Notes: generated by a model not told the origin, from the letters alone. Numbered from the stretch's first letter, positions 23,803-32,713 are shown. The stretch is 35,434 nucleotides of DNA from CALBLZ01 sp041917855 (GCA_041917855.1 JAYRWT010000087.1:1-35434), one strand, 5' to 3'. Translations and numbers: made by a program.

Positions 23803-24999
23803 ATGACAAAACGTCCACCAAAGGCGTATATCGAAGAGAAGCTCGATTTTCTCCCAACCATGCGCGATCTTATCAAAAAGGGTAAGGTGCATGGCTTTAT
23901 CACTGCCAAAGAAATTCTTCAGGCCGATCCTGAGCTAGAGGAAGACATCCCTCAAATTGATGCATTCCTGCAGTACTGCTTTGAACGCGGTATTGAGGTA
24001 CACGAATCTCCTACCCGCATTCTTAAGGTGCCTACCGACGAGGAAATGGCTGCCAAGCTAAACCCTCCAAAAAAGCGTAGTGCTCGAGCTAAGGCTGCTG
24101 CTGGAGGAGGCCTTGTAGATGAAGGCCCAAGCCGTCGAGAGCTTGAAATGGTTCCAGACGAAGACATTCCAAACCTCTCCGACGACTCAGTACGCATGTA
24201 CCTGCGCGAGATTGGTCGTATTCCTCTGCTTACCACCGAAGAAGAAATCAAACTGGCTAAGCGCATTGCCCACGGCGATCAACTGGCTAAAAAGAAGCTT
24301 ACCGAGGCCAACCTGCGCTTGGTAGTTTCCATTGCCAAAAAGTACATTGGCCGCGGTCTTTCCCTATTGGATTTAGTCCAAGAAGGTAACCTTGGTCTTA
24401 CCCGTGCGGTAGAAAAGTTTGATTATACTAAGGGCTTTAAGTTTTCTACCTATGCTACCTGGTGGGTACGTCAGGCTATTACCCGCGCGATTGCCGATCA
24501 GGCGCGCACCATTCGTATTCCGGTGCACATGATCGAAACAATTAACAAGCTTATTCGTGTCCAGCGTTCGCTGGTACAGGAGCTTGGCCGTGAACCGCTG
24601 GTTTCTGAAATCGCTAAGGAAATGGAGATTGACGAAGACAAGGTCAACCACATTATTAAGATTTCTCAGGAAACTGTTTCCCTGGAAGCTCCCGTTGGTG
24701 AAGAAGAAGATTCTCGCCTTGGTGACTTCCTAGAAGACAAGGACAACCTGTCACCAGAAGAAGCTGCTATCTACGAGCTGATGAAGGGCCACGTAGAAGA
24801 GTACCTTTCTACCTTGCCACCACGTGAACAAAAGATTCTACGCATGCGTTTTGGTTTGGAATCTGGCCGTGCTCATACGCTAGAAGAAGTTGGTCAGGAG
24901 TTTGGTGTTACCCGTGAGCGTATTCGTCAGATTGAGGCTAAAGCCCTCAAGAAGCTTGAACGCCACGAGCTCTCCGGCAAACTACGCGATTACCTATAG
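23803..24999 (+). CDS. rpoD: Primary sigma factor RpoD
   Basis: A 398-residue group 1 sigma factor. A short region 1.1 is followed by region 1.2 (SVRMYLREIGRIPLLT), region 2 with FSTYATWWVRQAITRAIADQ near 214-233, region 3, and region 4.2 with HTLEEVGQEFGVTRERIRQIE near 357-377. The last two make the contacts to -10 and -35 DNA, consistent with the TTGACA/TATAAT promoter at 9842-9870. Region 2 to 4 are close to consensus. No large non-conserved insertion follows region 1.2. A strong terminator follows. Confidence 0.97.
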   Translation: MTKRPPKAYIEEKLDFLPTMRDLIKKGKVHGFITAKEILQADPELEEDIPQIDAFLQYCFERGIEVHESPTRILKVPTDEEMAAKLNPPKKRSARAKAAAGGGLVDEGPSRRELEMVPDEDIPNLSDDSVRMYLREIGRIPLLTTEEEIKLAKRIAHGDQLAKKKLTEANLRLVVSIAKKYIGRGLSLLDLVQEGNLGLTRAVEKFDYTKGFKFSTYATWWVRQAITRAIADQARTIRIPVHMIETINKLIRVQRSLVQELGREPLVSEIAKEMEIDEDKVNHIIKISQETVSLEAPVGEEEDSRLGDFLEDKDNLSPEEAAIYELMKGHVEEYLSTLPPREQKILRMRFGLESGRAHTLEEVGQEFGVTRERIRQIEAKALKKLERHELSGKLRDYL

Positions 25000-25018
25000 A
25001 TTGAATCCGACACAGATG

Positions 25019-25043
25019 CCGCCCGTACAACCGGGCGGTTTTT
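25019..25043 (+). terminator. Terminator of the dnaG-rpoD unit
   Basis: CCGCCCG at 25019-25025 pairs with CGGGCGG at 25032-25038 around TACAAC, then five T. It lies directly before the ruvA -10 box. Confidence 0.9.
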
Positions 25044-25046
25044 GTG

Positions 25047-25052
25047 TAGTAT
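25047..25052 (+). promoter_or_regulatory. -10 box, leaderless start of ruvA
   Basis: TAGTAT, ending exactly 6 nt before ATG 25059. The -35 region would fall within the preceding terminator hairpin and shows no good match. Confidence 0.5.
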
Positions 25053-25058
25053 GGGTGT

Positions 25059-25616
25059 ATGCTCGCTTCTCTCACCGGAATCGTTACCGTTGTCCTAGAA
25101 AACCGCCTGATTATTGAGGTTGGCGGCGTTGGCTACTGGGTTTTTACCGGTAGCTGGAAGCCAATCGAGGGCACGGAGGTAACCGCCTACCTGCACCATG
25201 CCGTACGCGAAGAAGCCAGCGACCTCTACGGCTTTCCTAGCATTGCTGATTTGCAGCTATTTGAGCAGCTGATTACCGTAAACGGCATTGGACCAAAAGC
25301 GGCCATGGCTATCCTGAGCCTTGATACAGCCGATCGCATTCGTCAGGCAATTGCTAGCGGCGACACCACCTTCCTAGCACTTGCCCCGGGAGTTGGTAAG
25401 AAAGCAGCCGAAAAAATCGTACTCGACCTCAAAAAGAAAATGGGAGCCCTTGCTCTAGAGAGCAGCAGCGCCTCGGTACAGGACGAACTGATTGTTACCC
25501 TCGAAAACCTCGGCTTTAAGCAGAATGAGATAGCCCCGCTGATTACGCGCATACCAAAAGAGCTGACCCGTACCGAGGATCAGCTAGCTTGGGCCTTAAA
25601 AGAGCGAGGTAAGTAG
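25059..25616 (+). CDS. ruvA: Holliday junction DNA helicase subunit RuvA
   Basis: A 185-residue RuvA. The N-terminal OB domain begins MLASLTGIVTVV, with DLYGFPSIADLQLFEQLITV next; two helix-hairpin-helix motifs follow, VNGIGPKAAMAIL and APGVGKKAAEKIVLDL; a small C-terminal domain (residues about 140-185) for RuvB contact closes the protein. RuvA binds four-way DNA junctions and loads the RuvB motor. ruvB and ruvC are not next to it. It has a leaderless-type start behind the rpoD terminator. Confidence 0.96.
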   Translation: MLASLTGIVTVVLENRLIIEVGGVGYWVFTGSWKPIEGTEVTAYLHHAVREEASDLYGFPSIADLQLFEQLITVNGIGPKAAMAILSLDTADRIRQAIASGDTTFLALAPGVGKKAAEKIVLDLKKKMGALALESSSASVQDELIVTLENLGFKQNEIAPLITRIPKELTRTEDQLAWALKERGK

Positions 25617-25631
25617 AATCTGCCGGAACCG

Positions 25632-26849
25632 TTACAGCTCGCTCAGCGCAACTATTGTTTTGTCGTCAGGATTGGTGTTCCAGCGCTCAACCACTTCTGC
25701 ACCACCAGCTTCCAATGAGCGCTTGCTAATGACGATGCGCTTTGTCGCACCGATTAAATCGGCATCGCCAAACTTCTCGCCGGCGCTTTTATCACGATCG
25801 TCATACAGTACGTCTACACCAGCTGCGCGCATTTTCTCGTAGGCCTCAGCTCCCTGGCCATCTGGGGTCAGGTCGATAATATGCACGGCAAATGGAGCAA
25901 CTTCTGTAGGCCAGGCAATCTTGCCCTTTTCGACATCGCCAAAGACCTCAGTAATCACCCCAGCCAAGCGAGAAATGCCGATACCGTAGCAGCCCATAAT
26001 AACCGGCACCTTCTGACCATCTTCACCGGCAACCTGCGCCTGCATGGCGTCAGTGTACTTGGTGCCCAAACGGAAGATGTTGCCGACCTCGGTACACTTT
26101 TCGGTAGGCGTAGTTTTGGCGGCTTCGGCGCCTTTCTCTTGCTCAAATACTTCCTCGTTCCAGGCTTTCCCATCTTCGGTGATGTAGATTATATCCTCAC
26201 CAGCAGGGTTCACTACCTGAAATTCGTCAGAAAGTTGGTTAGAAAAAATACCACCCGAGGCAGCTGTGCGCAGCGTTTTCAGGCCCATCCTCTCAAAAAT
26301 ACGGGTGTAGGCAGCGGCGGTTTGCTCATAGTACGCTTCAAAGTCCTCGTTAGTGAGGTGAAAGCTATACATGTCTTTCATTTGGAACTCACGACCGCGC
26401 AGCAAACCCGAACGTGCGCGTAGCTCTTTGCGGAACTTAGTCTGAATCTGGTAAATAGAAACTGGCAGCTCCTTGTACGAGTGAATGAATTTGCGAAAGA
26501 GGTCTGTGGCATTTTCCTCGTGGCTGGCACCAAGGCCCATAGCCTCGTCTTGTACACGGTACATAACGTCTTTTACTGACGGGTGATCCCAGCGACCGGT
26601 TTCCTCCCAAAGATTTTTTGGCTGCAGGGCGGTCATTAACACTTCCTGAGTTGCAGGGAGCTTATTCAGCTCATCACGTACGATGGCTTTAATCTTTTCT
26701 ATCACCCGCACGCCGAGCGGTAAGTACGATGTTACTCCCGCGGCAGTTTTATCGATGTAGCCGCCTTTAGTGAGTAAGATGGCGTTTGCACTCTCTTCGT
26801 GTTTAGAGATATCAAACCGTGTCCTTCCGAAAAGCTGTGATTGTTTCAT
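25632..26849 (-). CDS. proS: Prolyl-tRNA synthetase without editing insertion
   Basis: A 405-residue class II synthetase that attaches proline to tRNA. Motif 2 lies in FRKELRARSGLLRGREFQMKD (around 139-159), motif 3 in GCYGIGISRLAGVI, and the C-terminal anticodon-binding domain follows (DVLYDDRDKSAGEKFGDADLIG). The bacterial-type enzyme normally carries an insertion of about 180 residues between motifs 2 and 3 that removes mischarged alanine. Here SDEFQVVNPAGEDIIYI passes within about 60 residues to the EVGNIFRLGTKYTDAM segment, so that domain is absent. A TATAGA box lies 6 nt before the ATG. Confidence 0.95.
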   Translation of the reverse strand: MKQSQLFGRTRFDISKHEESANAILLTKGGYIDKTAAGVTSYLPLGVRVIEKIKAIVRDELNKLPATQEVLMTALQPKNLWEETGRWDHPSVKDVMYRVQDEAMGLGASHEENATDLFRKFIHSYKELPVSIYQIQTKFRKELRARSGLLRGREFQMKDMYSFHLTNEDFEAYYEQTAAAYTRIFERMGLKTLRTAASGGIFSNQLSDEFQVVNPAGEDIIYITEDGKAWNEEVFEQEKGAEAAKTTPTEKCTEVGNIFRLGTKYTDAMQAQVAGEDGQKVPVIMGCYGIGISRLAGVITEVFGDVEKGKIAWPTEVAPFAVHIIDLTPDGQGAEAYEKMRAAGVDVLYDDRDKSAGEKFGDADLIGATKRIVISKRSLEAGGAEVVERWNTNPDDKTIVALSEL

Positions 26850-26855
26850 ATACTT

Positions 26856-26861
26856 TCTATA
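26856..26861 (-). promoter_or_regulatory. -10 box, leaderless start of proS
   Basis: TATAGA on the - strand, ending 6 nt before ATG 26849. No Shine-Dalgarno precedes the gene. Confidence 0.5.
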
Positions 26862-26911
26862 TCAGATTTGCACAGGTAAGGGCTAGCCTTCCTTAAAATT
26901 GACACGAGGTA

Positions 26912-28132
26912 TTAGTACTCTTCTTCCCAGTGCTGCACTTGCACCGCCGACGGTGTCCCGCCGCCAAACATGGTACTCATACGAGTTGAGTTTCCGGTGA
27001 GGTTAAAAACAGAGCCCGGGTTTACCTGAATACTACTACCCGCAACCACGCCGCCGTTGAGTGTAACTGATGGTGCGCTAATAAACCGTATGGTGCCCGC
27101 TGAGTAAATTACCCCAGCTATATTGAAAGTGCCACTGTTAAAGGTGATGTTATTGGCGGCAAGCAACCCTGCTTTAGCATTCCCTGGGTCAGTAAAGTTA
27201 ATACGCAGACCAGATACGCTCGAATTTGTAGTTACTGTACCGTTTACAACGAGCAGACCGGTAATATTCACTGTTTTGTTACGTACAGAGTTACCAAAGG
27301 CAACGTTACCATTTACATAGGTAATAGGACCTGGAAAGTTTACCGTACTACCACCGTTAGCAATAGCATTAATAAAGGCAGTGCCAGTGGCGTAGGTAGA
27401 GTTTGCGGATGTTTGGTAGCCACTAAAGTCGACACTGGGGGCTGGGATATCCGCCGGTGCAGGCGGGTTATTAGCTGAGCGAATACCAGCGCTATTTACC
27501 GTGCTGTTATTTGCTGAGTAGTTACCCACGGCCTGAATAAACCCAGTACCAGCCTGGATATTGGTATTGTTCAGGTTAATTGTAGTGCGCGCGTAAATGT
27601 TGCCGTTACTAGTAATGATGTTTGATGAGCCATTATTAAAGCCAATATCTGCACCGGAATAGATCACCTTGTCAGAAATTGGACTACTCACTGGGCCAGA
27701 AAATACCTGACTACGTAAGGCACGCCTCGCAATAAAGTTGCCATTATCAACGGTTGAATCTACATCAATGGTAGCGTTGCCTGCGCTGGTGCTAACCATG
27801 CGTACGGTGTAGCCCTGCCCAGAGAGTGGCGAGTCGGTTGCGGTAAATTGTATGTTCAATGTGCCAGCCAATAAGGCAGATGAATAGGCTGGAGTGGTAT
27901 TCAGCCGCCAGAGCGCCTCACTGTGGGCGGCCTCGGCAACCATGTAGGCGGTAATGCCTTCCTGCTGAGAGTAGGCAATTTTACGCTCAATGGTAGATAT
28001 TGTCACGAGCGCTCCTGCACCAAAGAGCACTACACCCATTAAAATGAGGATAGTTGCCAGAGCATACGCTGGGCGGTGACTGTGGTTAAGTCGTACAAAT
28101 TTTTTCAAGCTGGAAAGTATTGAGTGTTTCAC
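26912..28132 (-). CDS. PilX-like pilus protein with beta-rich passenger domain
   Basis: A 406-residue protein. An N-terminal membrane helix (about 21-48, YALATILILMGVVLFGAGALV) is followed by EAAHSEALWRLN, like the PilX/GspK-type minor pilins. The prepilin cleavage motif itself is not clear. From about residue 140 on, the protein consists of short Asn/Thr/Ser-rich strands (GSSNIITSNGNIYARTTINL and similar), which suggests a beta-helix. It starts at GTG, which shares its G with the TAG stop of the gene upstream, behind a strong AAGGAG 7 nt away. It is the last gene of the pilin operon. Confidence 0.75.
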   Translation of the reverse strand: MKHSILSSLKKFVRLNHSHRPAYALATILILMGVVLFGAGALVTISTIERKIAYSQQEGITAYMVAEAAHSEALWRLNTTPAYSSALLAGTLNIQFTATDSPLSGQGYTVRMVSTSAGNATIDVDSTVDNGNFIARRALRSQVFSGPVSSPISDKVIYSGADIGFNNGSSNIITSNGNIYARTTINLNNTNIQAGTGFIQAVGNYSANNSTVNSAGIRSANNPPAPADIPAPSVDFSGYQTSANSTYATGTAFINAIANGGSTVNFPGPITYVNGNVAFGNSVRNKTVNITGLLVVNGTVTTNSSVSGLRINFTDPGNAKAGLLAANNITFNSGTFNIAGVIYSAGTIRFISAPSVTLNGGVVAGSSIQVNPGSVFNLTGNSTRMSTMFGGGTPSAVQVQHWEEEY

Positions 28133-28731
28133 TAATTTCTCCTTTCTACCGTAGTGCGCAGTACGTAGTCTTGGATGCTTTCATCGCCGGTTGTAATTAT
28201 TGTCTGCACCTCAGCGTCGCCATAAAAACTGATGCTCTTTACCATTTCAGCTATGTCCTGAGTGCTGAGCACTGCAGACACTGGGGTTGTACCACCTGGA
28301 CCAGTCTGGTTCCAGTGCACACGGGTAGTTGGTGATGAAGCAAAGTAGTACTCCTTAATCTGTAGTGTGAGTGTAGTGCCGTTAAGGTAGTAGCGGCGAT
28401 AGGTTAGATTGTTGGCATGACCATCCTCAAACTCAATCAGTCCTGGTTGCGCTACAGAGTTGTCACTTGGATCATTCGGCAGGTCGGTAACTACTGCTGG
28501 CGACTGGCGCAGCTCACGACTCAATCGATCAACAGCAATCCTAGCATTCTGGACAGCATTAGCCCGAGCCGTATCTTTGGCCAGAGAAACACGAAAAATG
28601 TTGTACACAGATGTGGTCAGAGCCACTAGGATTCCGGCAACAACCAGCGCCACTAAGAGTTCAGTTAAGCTAAAGCCAGCTCGCTTTGTGCCAACAGTAT
28701 GCAGACGAAAGCGTTGTAGACTAATTTGCAT
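28132..28731 (-). CDS. Minor prepilin, PulJ/PilW-like
   Basis: A 199-residue prepilin. The leader ends in GTKRAG, cut before FSLTELLVALVVAG, with Glu at position 5 of the mature protein, the standard prepilin-peptidase site. ATG 28731 is chosen since it gives a 19-residue basic leader; the longer frame up to 28791 lies inside the upstream gene. The mature part holds PulJ-like features (NARIAVDRLSRELRQS). It overlaps the upstream prepilin by 11 nt and should be co-translated with it. Confidence 0.85.
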   Translation of the reverse strand: MQISLQRFRLHTVGTKRAGFSLTELLVALVVAGILVALTTSVYNIFRVSLAKDTARANAVQNARIAVDRLSRELRQSPAVVTDLPNDPSDNSVAQPGLIEFEDGHANNLTYRRYYLNGTTLTLQIKEYYFASSPTTRVHWNQTGPGGTTPVSAVLSTQDIAEMVKSISFYGDAEVQTIITTGDESIQDYVLRTTVERRN

Positions 28732-29200
28732 TGGTTGCCCCCGGCGCTGCATTGGTTGCACTATCGTAGCTATGGTTTGGACTAAACACATAGGTGCTTA
28801 CTTTATACTGCCGTTGCACACTGGTTTCTGTCCAGAAGATAGTCACATCTACCCGCCTAATACCTGTGTCTGTGTTAGTGGTAGCGCGATTGGTGTCTAC
28901 CTGTACCACTACAATCTGCTTATCAAAAATTTTTAGCGGGCTAGCAGTATCGGTGGTAACAGCAGTGCGCGCAAGGTAGGTTCCCACAGGGAGGCTTGTG
29001 TAATCGTTACTCCTCACTTTCTCAATTTCTTCCTGCGCTAAAAACACAGCATTCGTTGTTTGCGACGTTTGGTTGAGCAAGCGGCGATTCAGCGGAAAAA
29101 TCTGGAGCACCGTTACCATTCCAACCAAGAAAAGGGTGAGCGCAACCAGGAGCTCTAAAAAAGTAAATCCTTGGCCTTGGTATAACCTTGTCAGTTTCAC
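28721..29200 (-). CDS. Minor prepilin, PilV/GspI-like
   Basis: A 159-residue prepilin. The cut site is GQG/FTFLELLVALTLF with Glu at mature position 5, followed by a hydrophobic helix and by AVFLAQEEIEKVRSNDY, typical of PilV/GspI proteins. Such minor subunits form the initiation complex at the tip of a type IV pilus or type II-like pseudopilus. It overlaps its neighbours on both sides, the upstream gene by ATGA. Confidence 0.87.
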   Translation of the reverse strand: MKLTRLYQGQGFTFLELLVALTLFLVGMVTVLQIFPLNRRLLNQTSQTTNAVFLAQEEIEKVRSNDYTSLPVGTYLARTAVTTDTASPLKIFDKQIVVVQVDTNRATTNTDTGIRRVDVTIFWTETSVQRQYKVSTYVFSPNHSYDSATNAAPGATNAN

Positions 29201-29658
29201 TGTTCGTTACCTACACGGATATTCCCAGAAGGCCGAATTTCTACCAGCCGTGTTCGGTTACGTACAGTGTCTTGAATCGTAAATGTTCCGCTCGTTGATG
29301 GAGCGCCGGCGGTAGAGAATCGAATATCAGTTTGATTGCTCAGGCTGGTTGCCGAAATCTTAATGTTTTGCGGTAGTGAGTAAGTCTCCTGTGTAGCCTT
29401 AGTTAGGGTGACAGGATTAGTGATCTTAAATAATGGTATGGTCGTTGCATTGGTGGTAAGGGTAACACCGTAAACTACCTGCTCTGTTACGGTGCGCTGC
29501 TGAGCACTACGCACGTGATCTGCTGCCTGCTCTGCAGCCTGACTCAACTGTAATTGTGACAGAATCAGCTGATAGGTTGGCACGGTAAAGGTAGCTAAAA
29601 GAGCAAGAATCATTACTACAACTAGCAACTCAGTAAGGGTAAATGCTCGGCGCATCAT
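29197..29658 (-). CDS. Minor prepilin, GspH/FimT-like
   Basis: A 153-residue prepilin with a very short leader, MMRRA, before FTLTELLVVVMILALLATF. The residue before the cut is Ala instead of the usual Gly, which prepilin peptidases sometimes accept. The rest has the GspH/FimT layout (AAEQAADHVRSAQQR, then beta strands and IRPSGNIRVG at the end). It overlaps both neighbours by 4 nt (ATGA). Confidence 0.87.
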   Translation of the reverse strand: MMRRAFTLTELLVVVMILALLATFTVPTYQLILSQLQLSQAAEQAADHVRSAQQRTVTEQVVYGVTLTTNATTIPLFKITNPVTLTKATQETYSLPQNIKISATSLSNQTDIRFSTAGAPSTSGTFTIQDTVRNRTRLVEIRPSGNIRVGNEQ

Positions 29659-30170
29659 GGTGTGTAGTTTTGTTCCTTAGGCTTACAGTTTACACAGTAC
29701 CCAGGTACCGTTGGTGTGGATTCGTGCGGTACGCATGGACCTGATACGCAGTAAAAAATACTACTGTTGCGCACAAAATTTGGAAAGAGAATCGGATCAG
29801 AGCAGTCCGAAATTGGGTCGTTTAAGTCGCATAAGCGGTAGCTAATTTGGTAGATTTGCTGACCATTTACCACCCAGTTATCCCAGTCAAACACACCGTT
29901 TGGCCAGGCACTGGTTGGCCACACCCCACCCTGTAAGTATTTTTCTAGCCCAGGTGGTACAGAGCGAGACGTATCTGCCGGATACCCGCCATTATCTTGA
30001 GCGTACTGGTTGAGTGCACTAGCAATCTGAGTCAGCTCGGTAGTCGTACGGCTTAACTTGGAGCGCGCCTTAGCCCTAGTGTACGAGGTAAAAAACAGAA
30101 AAGAGAGCACAACAACAATGGTGATCACAATAATCAACTCGACCATAGTAAATCCCCGTTTCAAACGCAT
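29655..30170 (-). CDS. Prepilin, GspG/PilA-like, cysteine-rich
   Basis: A 171-residue prepilin, first gene of the operon. The leader MRLKRG is cut before FTMVELIIVITIVVVL, Glu at mature position 5. The globular part resembles GspG-type pseudopilins (LTQIASALNQYAQDNGGYP). Six cysteines sit in the last 70 residues (CDLND, DCSD, CVSGPC, CVNC), so up to three disulfides are likely. ATG 30170 is chosen over the longer frame to 30194 because it gives a normal leader and because TATACT ends 6 nt before it. Confidence 0.88.
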   Translation of the reverse strand: MRLKRGFTMVELIIVITIVVVLSFLFFTSYTRAKARSKLSRTTTELTQIASALNQYAQDNGGYPADTSRSVPPGLEKYLQGGVWPTSAWPNGVFDWDNWVVNGQQIYQISYRLCDLNDPISDCSDPILFPNFVRNSSIFYCVSGPCVPHESTPTVPGYCVNCKPKEQNYTP

Positions 30171-30176
30171 GGCTAC

Positions 30177-30182
30177 AGTATA
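30177..30182 (-). promoter_or_regulatory. -10 box of the prepilin operon, leaderless
   Basis: TATACT on the - strand, ending exactly 6 nt before ATG 30170. This also supports that start over the upstream in-frame alternative. The -35 region is weak. Confidence 0.6.
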
Positions 30183-30218
30183 TACCGCGGCCATCTAATC
30201 TGCCATACTAATCTGGCT

Positions 30219-31202
30219 ATGAACTACGATCTCATCATTATTGGTGGTGCGTGCGCAGGTCTTTCTGCCGCTACCTACGCCGGGCGCCGAGCCCTCAAAA
30301 CTCTCGTGATCACCAAGGATATTGGTGGCCAGATTGCTACTACTCCGACCGTGGAAAACTACCCAGCAATCGACATGATTACCGGCCCTGAATTGGCTCA
30401 AGCTATGCAAATGCAGGCCATGAAGTGGGGGGCAAAGATTGTCTATGACGAGGTTGCCGCCATCACTAAACGCGGCGAAAAAGACTTTGTGATTACAGGC
30501 GGAAAGGCCGAGTACACTAGTAAGGCGCTCATTTTAGCCTACGGCAAAACTCCGCGCAGCATGAATATCCCAGGTGAAAAAGAGTATGCCGGCCGCGGAG
30601 TTTCCTACTGCGTAACCTGCGATGCACCACTCTACAAGAACAAAACTACGATTGTGGTGGGCGGCGGTAACTCAGCTATGGAGGGGGCCCTGATTTTGGC
30701 GCAGATCTGCAAAAAAGTGTACTTAGTACACCGGCGCGATGAGTTTCGTGGTGAAGCCGTGCTGCTTGAGCAAATCAAGAGCGAGCCAAAAATTGAGCTT
30801 GTGCTCAGTAGCCTCCCTCACGAAGTGCTTGGTGATGGCAAGTACGGCACCGGTCTGGTTGTTGCTTCTGCACTAGCCTCACCAGCCGAGGACGGTAGCT
30901 ACCCAAGCGAAGCACTGCGGACTATCGATGCTGAAGGCATCTTTGTAGAGATTGGCTTTATTGTGAACAGCGGCCTAATTCGTGAACTTGTCACCCTTGA
31001 TAAAATGAACCAGGTTGTCACTAATAAAAAGATGGAAACCTCCACACCGGGAGTATTTGCCGCTGGCGATCTAACTGACAGCCCATACAAGCAAGCTGTT
31101 GTTTCCGCTGGTGAAGGTGCCACCGCCGCACTCACCGCATACTCATACATTCATGATGGCGCAGCCCCCGGGGTTGACTGGAGCTCAGTCGGTAACCACT
31201 AA
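30219..31202 (+). CDS. trxB: Thioredoxin reductase
   Basis: A 327-residue flavoprotein disulfide reductase. The FAD motif is IIIGGACAGLSAA at 6-18 (GGACAG where GGGPAG is usual), the redox pair is Cys131/Cys134 in CVTCDAP, the NADPH motif is VVGGGNSAMEGA near 146-157, and the FAD-closing GVFAAGDLTD is near 283. It passes electrons from NADPH to thioredoxin, probably the product of 10373-10753. CATACTAAT just upstream may supply the -10 box. It is divergent from the prepilin operon. Confidence 0.94.
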   Translation: MNYDLIIIGGACAGLSAATYAGRRALKTLVITKDIGGQIATTPTVENYPAIDMITGPELAQAMQMQAMKWGAKIVYDEVAAITKRGEKDFVITGGKAEYTSKALILAYGKTPRSMNIPGEKEYAGRGVSYCVTCDAPLYKNKTTIVVGGGNSAMEGALILAQICKKVYLVHRRDEFRGEAVLLEQIKSEPKIELVLSSLPHEVLGDGKYGTGLVVASALASPAEDGSYPSEALRTIDAEGIFVEIGFIVNSGLIRELVTLDKMNQVVTNKKMETSTPGVFAAGDLTDSPYKQAVVSAGEGATAALTAYSYIHDGAAPGVDWSSVGNH

Positions 31203-31235
31203 ATAATCTAACCGCTCGTCACAAAGCTGGCCACG

Positions 31236-32681
31236 CTAAAAGATTACAACGGGAGTGCCTGTTTCTATCCAGGCGTAGATTTCTGCAGCATCGCCTACAC
31301 CTAAGCGTACACAACCGTGAGATACGGGTATCCCGAGGTGGCTTTGCCCTTCTTTGTAGCCATTTGGCCATTCGGGGAGTTCGTGTAAGCCATACTCACC
31401 CACATTCAGTGGCGCCGCAGCATTATCTGGCGTACCCAGAATGTTCATCCAGTACGGCATGTATAAACCATAGGCAGCAGAATAAGCGCGTGGGTGCTTT
31501 ACCCCAACCTTAAATGTACCGCGAGGTGTAGGTGTAGACCACTTTCCACTAGAGATAATAAAGGTTTTGATGAGGTTGTTACCCTCAATTTGGTATAGCT
31601 TTTGCTCAGCAAGATTTACCTGCACGTACTTCCCCTCAAAGAGACCGAGGGTAAATACGCCCGGATTCACGGTTTTAACCGGCTTACGCGTTAGTGCAAA
31701 CTGACGCGGAGCCAAGCCACTTGATTCACTAGTAGTGGCCGCATCGGCAATTGCCTGACGTAAGGTTTTAGCAGCATCTGCAGTCGATTTATCAACGTCA
31801 AGCTCTCGTGGCCCACTACTGCGAATATAGCTAGCCAGAGCAGTCGTATTAACGTCTATACTCAGCTTTTTGTCCTCCCCTTGCGTTGGAGTGAAAAAGG
31901 AGAGCATCTGTGCCTTAGTGGGCTGTAGCTTTCCATCATTAAGGTCGGTCATTCTTAGAGAAAGGTTACTAAGCAAACCAAGCTGTGTCACCAGTGGCTG
32001 CAGTGAGATGCGCGTAACATCTGCATCCACCAAGTCGACCTTTGCCTTAACCATGGCCGGCTCACCATCGAGTACATCTGGCAAGCGCCTGATGAGGTCT
32101 GAGTTCATTGCATCCACATCAATGGCGGTACCTGGCTTTTGATCCTCAATAACAATTTGATCACCCTTGATCGCTATTTTGGCTGGGGTTGGCTGCACAA
32201 CTTTAGTAGCTACCTGGGTCTGCACAAACTCCTGCACCTTGGTAGTGTCTAGACTATAAGTTGCCGCATGGTTGCTGCTTTGGGTAAAAGCAAGAAAGAC
32301 TGCCTTGAGCCACTCAAATGGGTTAGACTGCCTACCCACCTGCCAGGCCTCAGTCAAGGCATTAGTAACATCAATGTTTAGGCCTAACTCAGCCGCAGTA
32401 CTCTTAAGCGTAATCTGTGGGTACTCACCGCTACTAGCATCTCGATCAGCAGTAATATCATCAACACTGACCGTAACTGGGCTACTGCTAATTTTGCCAA
32501 AGCGAGCAATAAAGTCTTGCTCAACCTGAGCCTTGGTCTTACCGGCTAACGTAATGCCAGCGACACGTACTCCTGGGTAGTAGGCATCTCGGTAAGCATA
32601 GGCAACACCGGCGAGGGTGAGACTCGCTAGTGCGATGGTAAAACCTACACTCAAAAGTATGCCGAGACCAATCCGTTTCAT
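31236..32681 (-). CDS. L,D-transpeptidase (YkuD) with PG-binding-4-type domains
   Basis: A 481-residue cell-wall enzyme. An N-terminal membrane anchor (about 5-29) is followed by AYYPGVRVAGITLAGKT, the usual start of VanW/PG_binding_4-associated proteins, then two domains of that kind (about 70-310). The C-terminal YkuD domain has the catalytic SHGCVRL with Cys457 and His455, and GLHELPEW before it. It should link peptidoglycan stems by 3-3 bonds or attach proteins outside the membrane. ATGATA opposite strand (TATCAT) lies 6 nt before the ATG. The gene converges on trxB. Confidence 0.93.
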   Translation of the reverse strand: MKRIGLGILLSVGFTIALASLTLAGVAYAYRDAYYPGVRVAGITLAGKTKAQVEQDFIARFGKISSSPVTVSVDDITADRDASSGEYPQITLKSTAAELGLNIDVTNALTEAWQVGRQSNPFEWLKAVFLAFTQSSNHAATYSLDTTKVQEFVQTQVATKVVQPTPAKIAIKGDQIVIEDQKPGTAIDVDAMNSDLIRRLPDVLDGEPAMVKAKVDLVDADVTRISLQPLVTQLGLLSNLSLRMTDLNDGKLQPTKAQMLSFFTPTQGEDKKLSIDVNTTALASYIRSSGPRELDVDKSTADAAKTLRQAIADAATTSESSGLAPRQFALTRKPVKTVNPGVFTLGLFEGKYVQVNLAEQKLYQIEGNNLIKTFIISSGKWSTPTPRGTFKVGVKHPRAYSAAYGLYMPYWMNILGTPDNAAAPLNVGEYGLHELPEWPNGYKEGQSHLGIPVSHGCVRLGVGDAAEIYAWIETGTPVVIF

Positions 32682-32687
32682 GTGGGT

Positions 32688-32693
32688 ATGATA
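32688..32693 (-). promoter_or_regulatory. -10 box, leaderless start of the L,D-transpeptidase
   Basis: TATCAT on the - strand, ending exactly 6 nt before ATG 32681. No Shine-Dalgarno is present. Confidence 0.55.
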
Positions 32694-32713
32694 GCTAGTT
32701 CTGATCTGAAAGG

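Noticed and set aside
24119..25117. Open frames overlapping rpoD on either strand
   Set aside because: rpoD is unambiguous in the other frame; these carry no motif or ribosome site.
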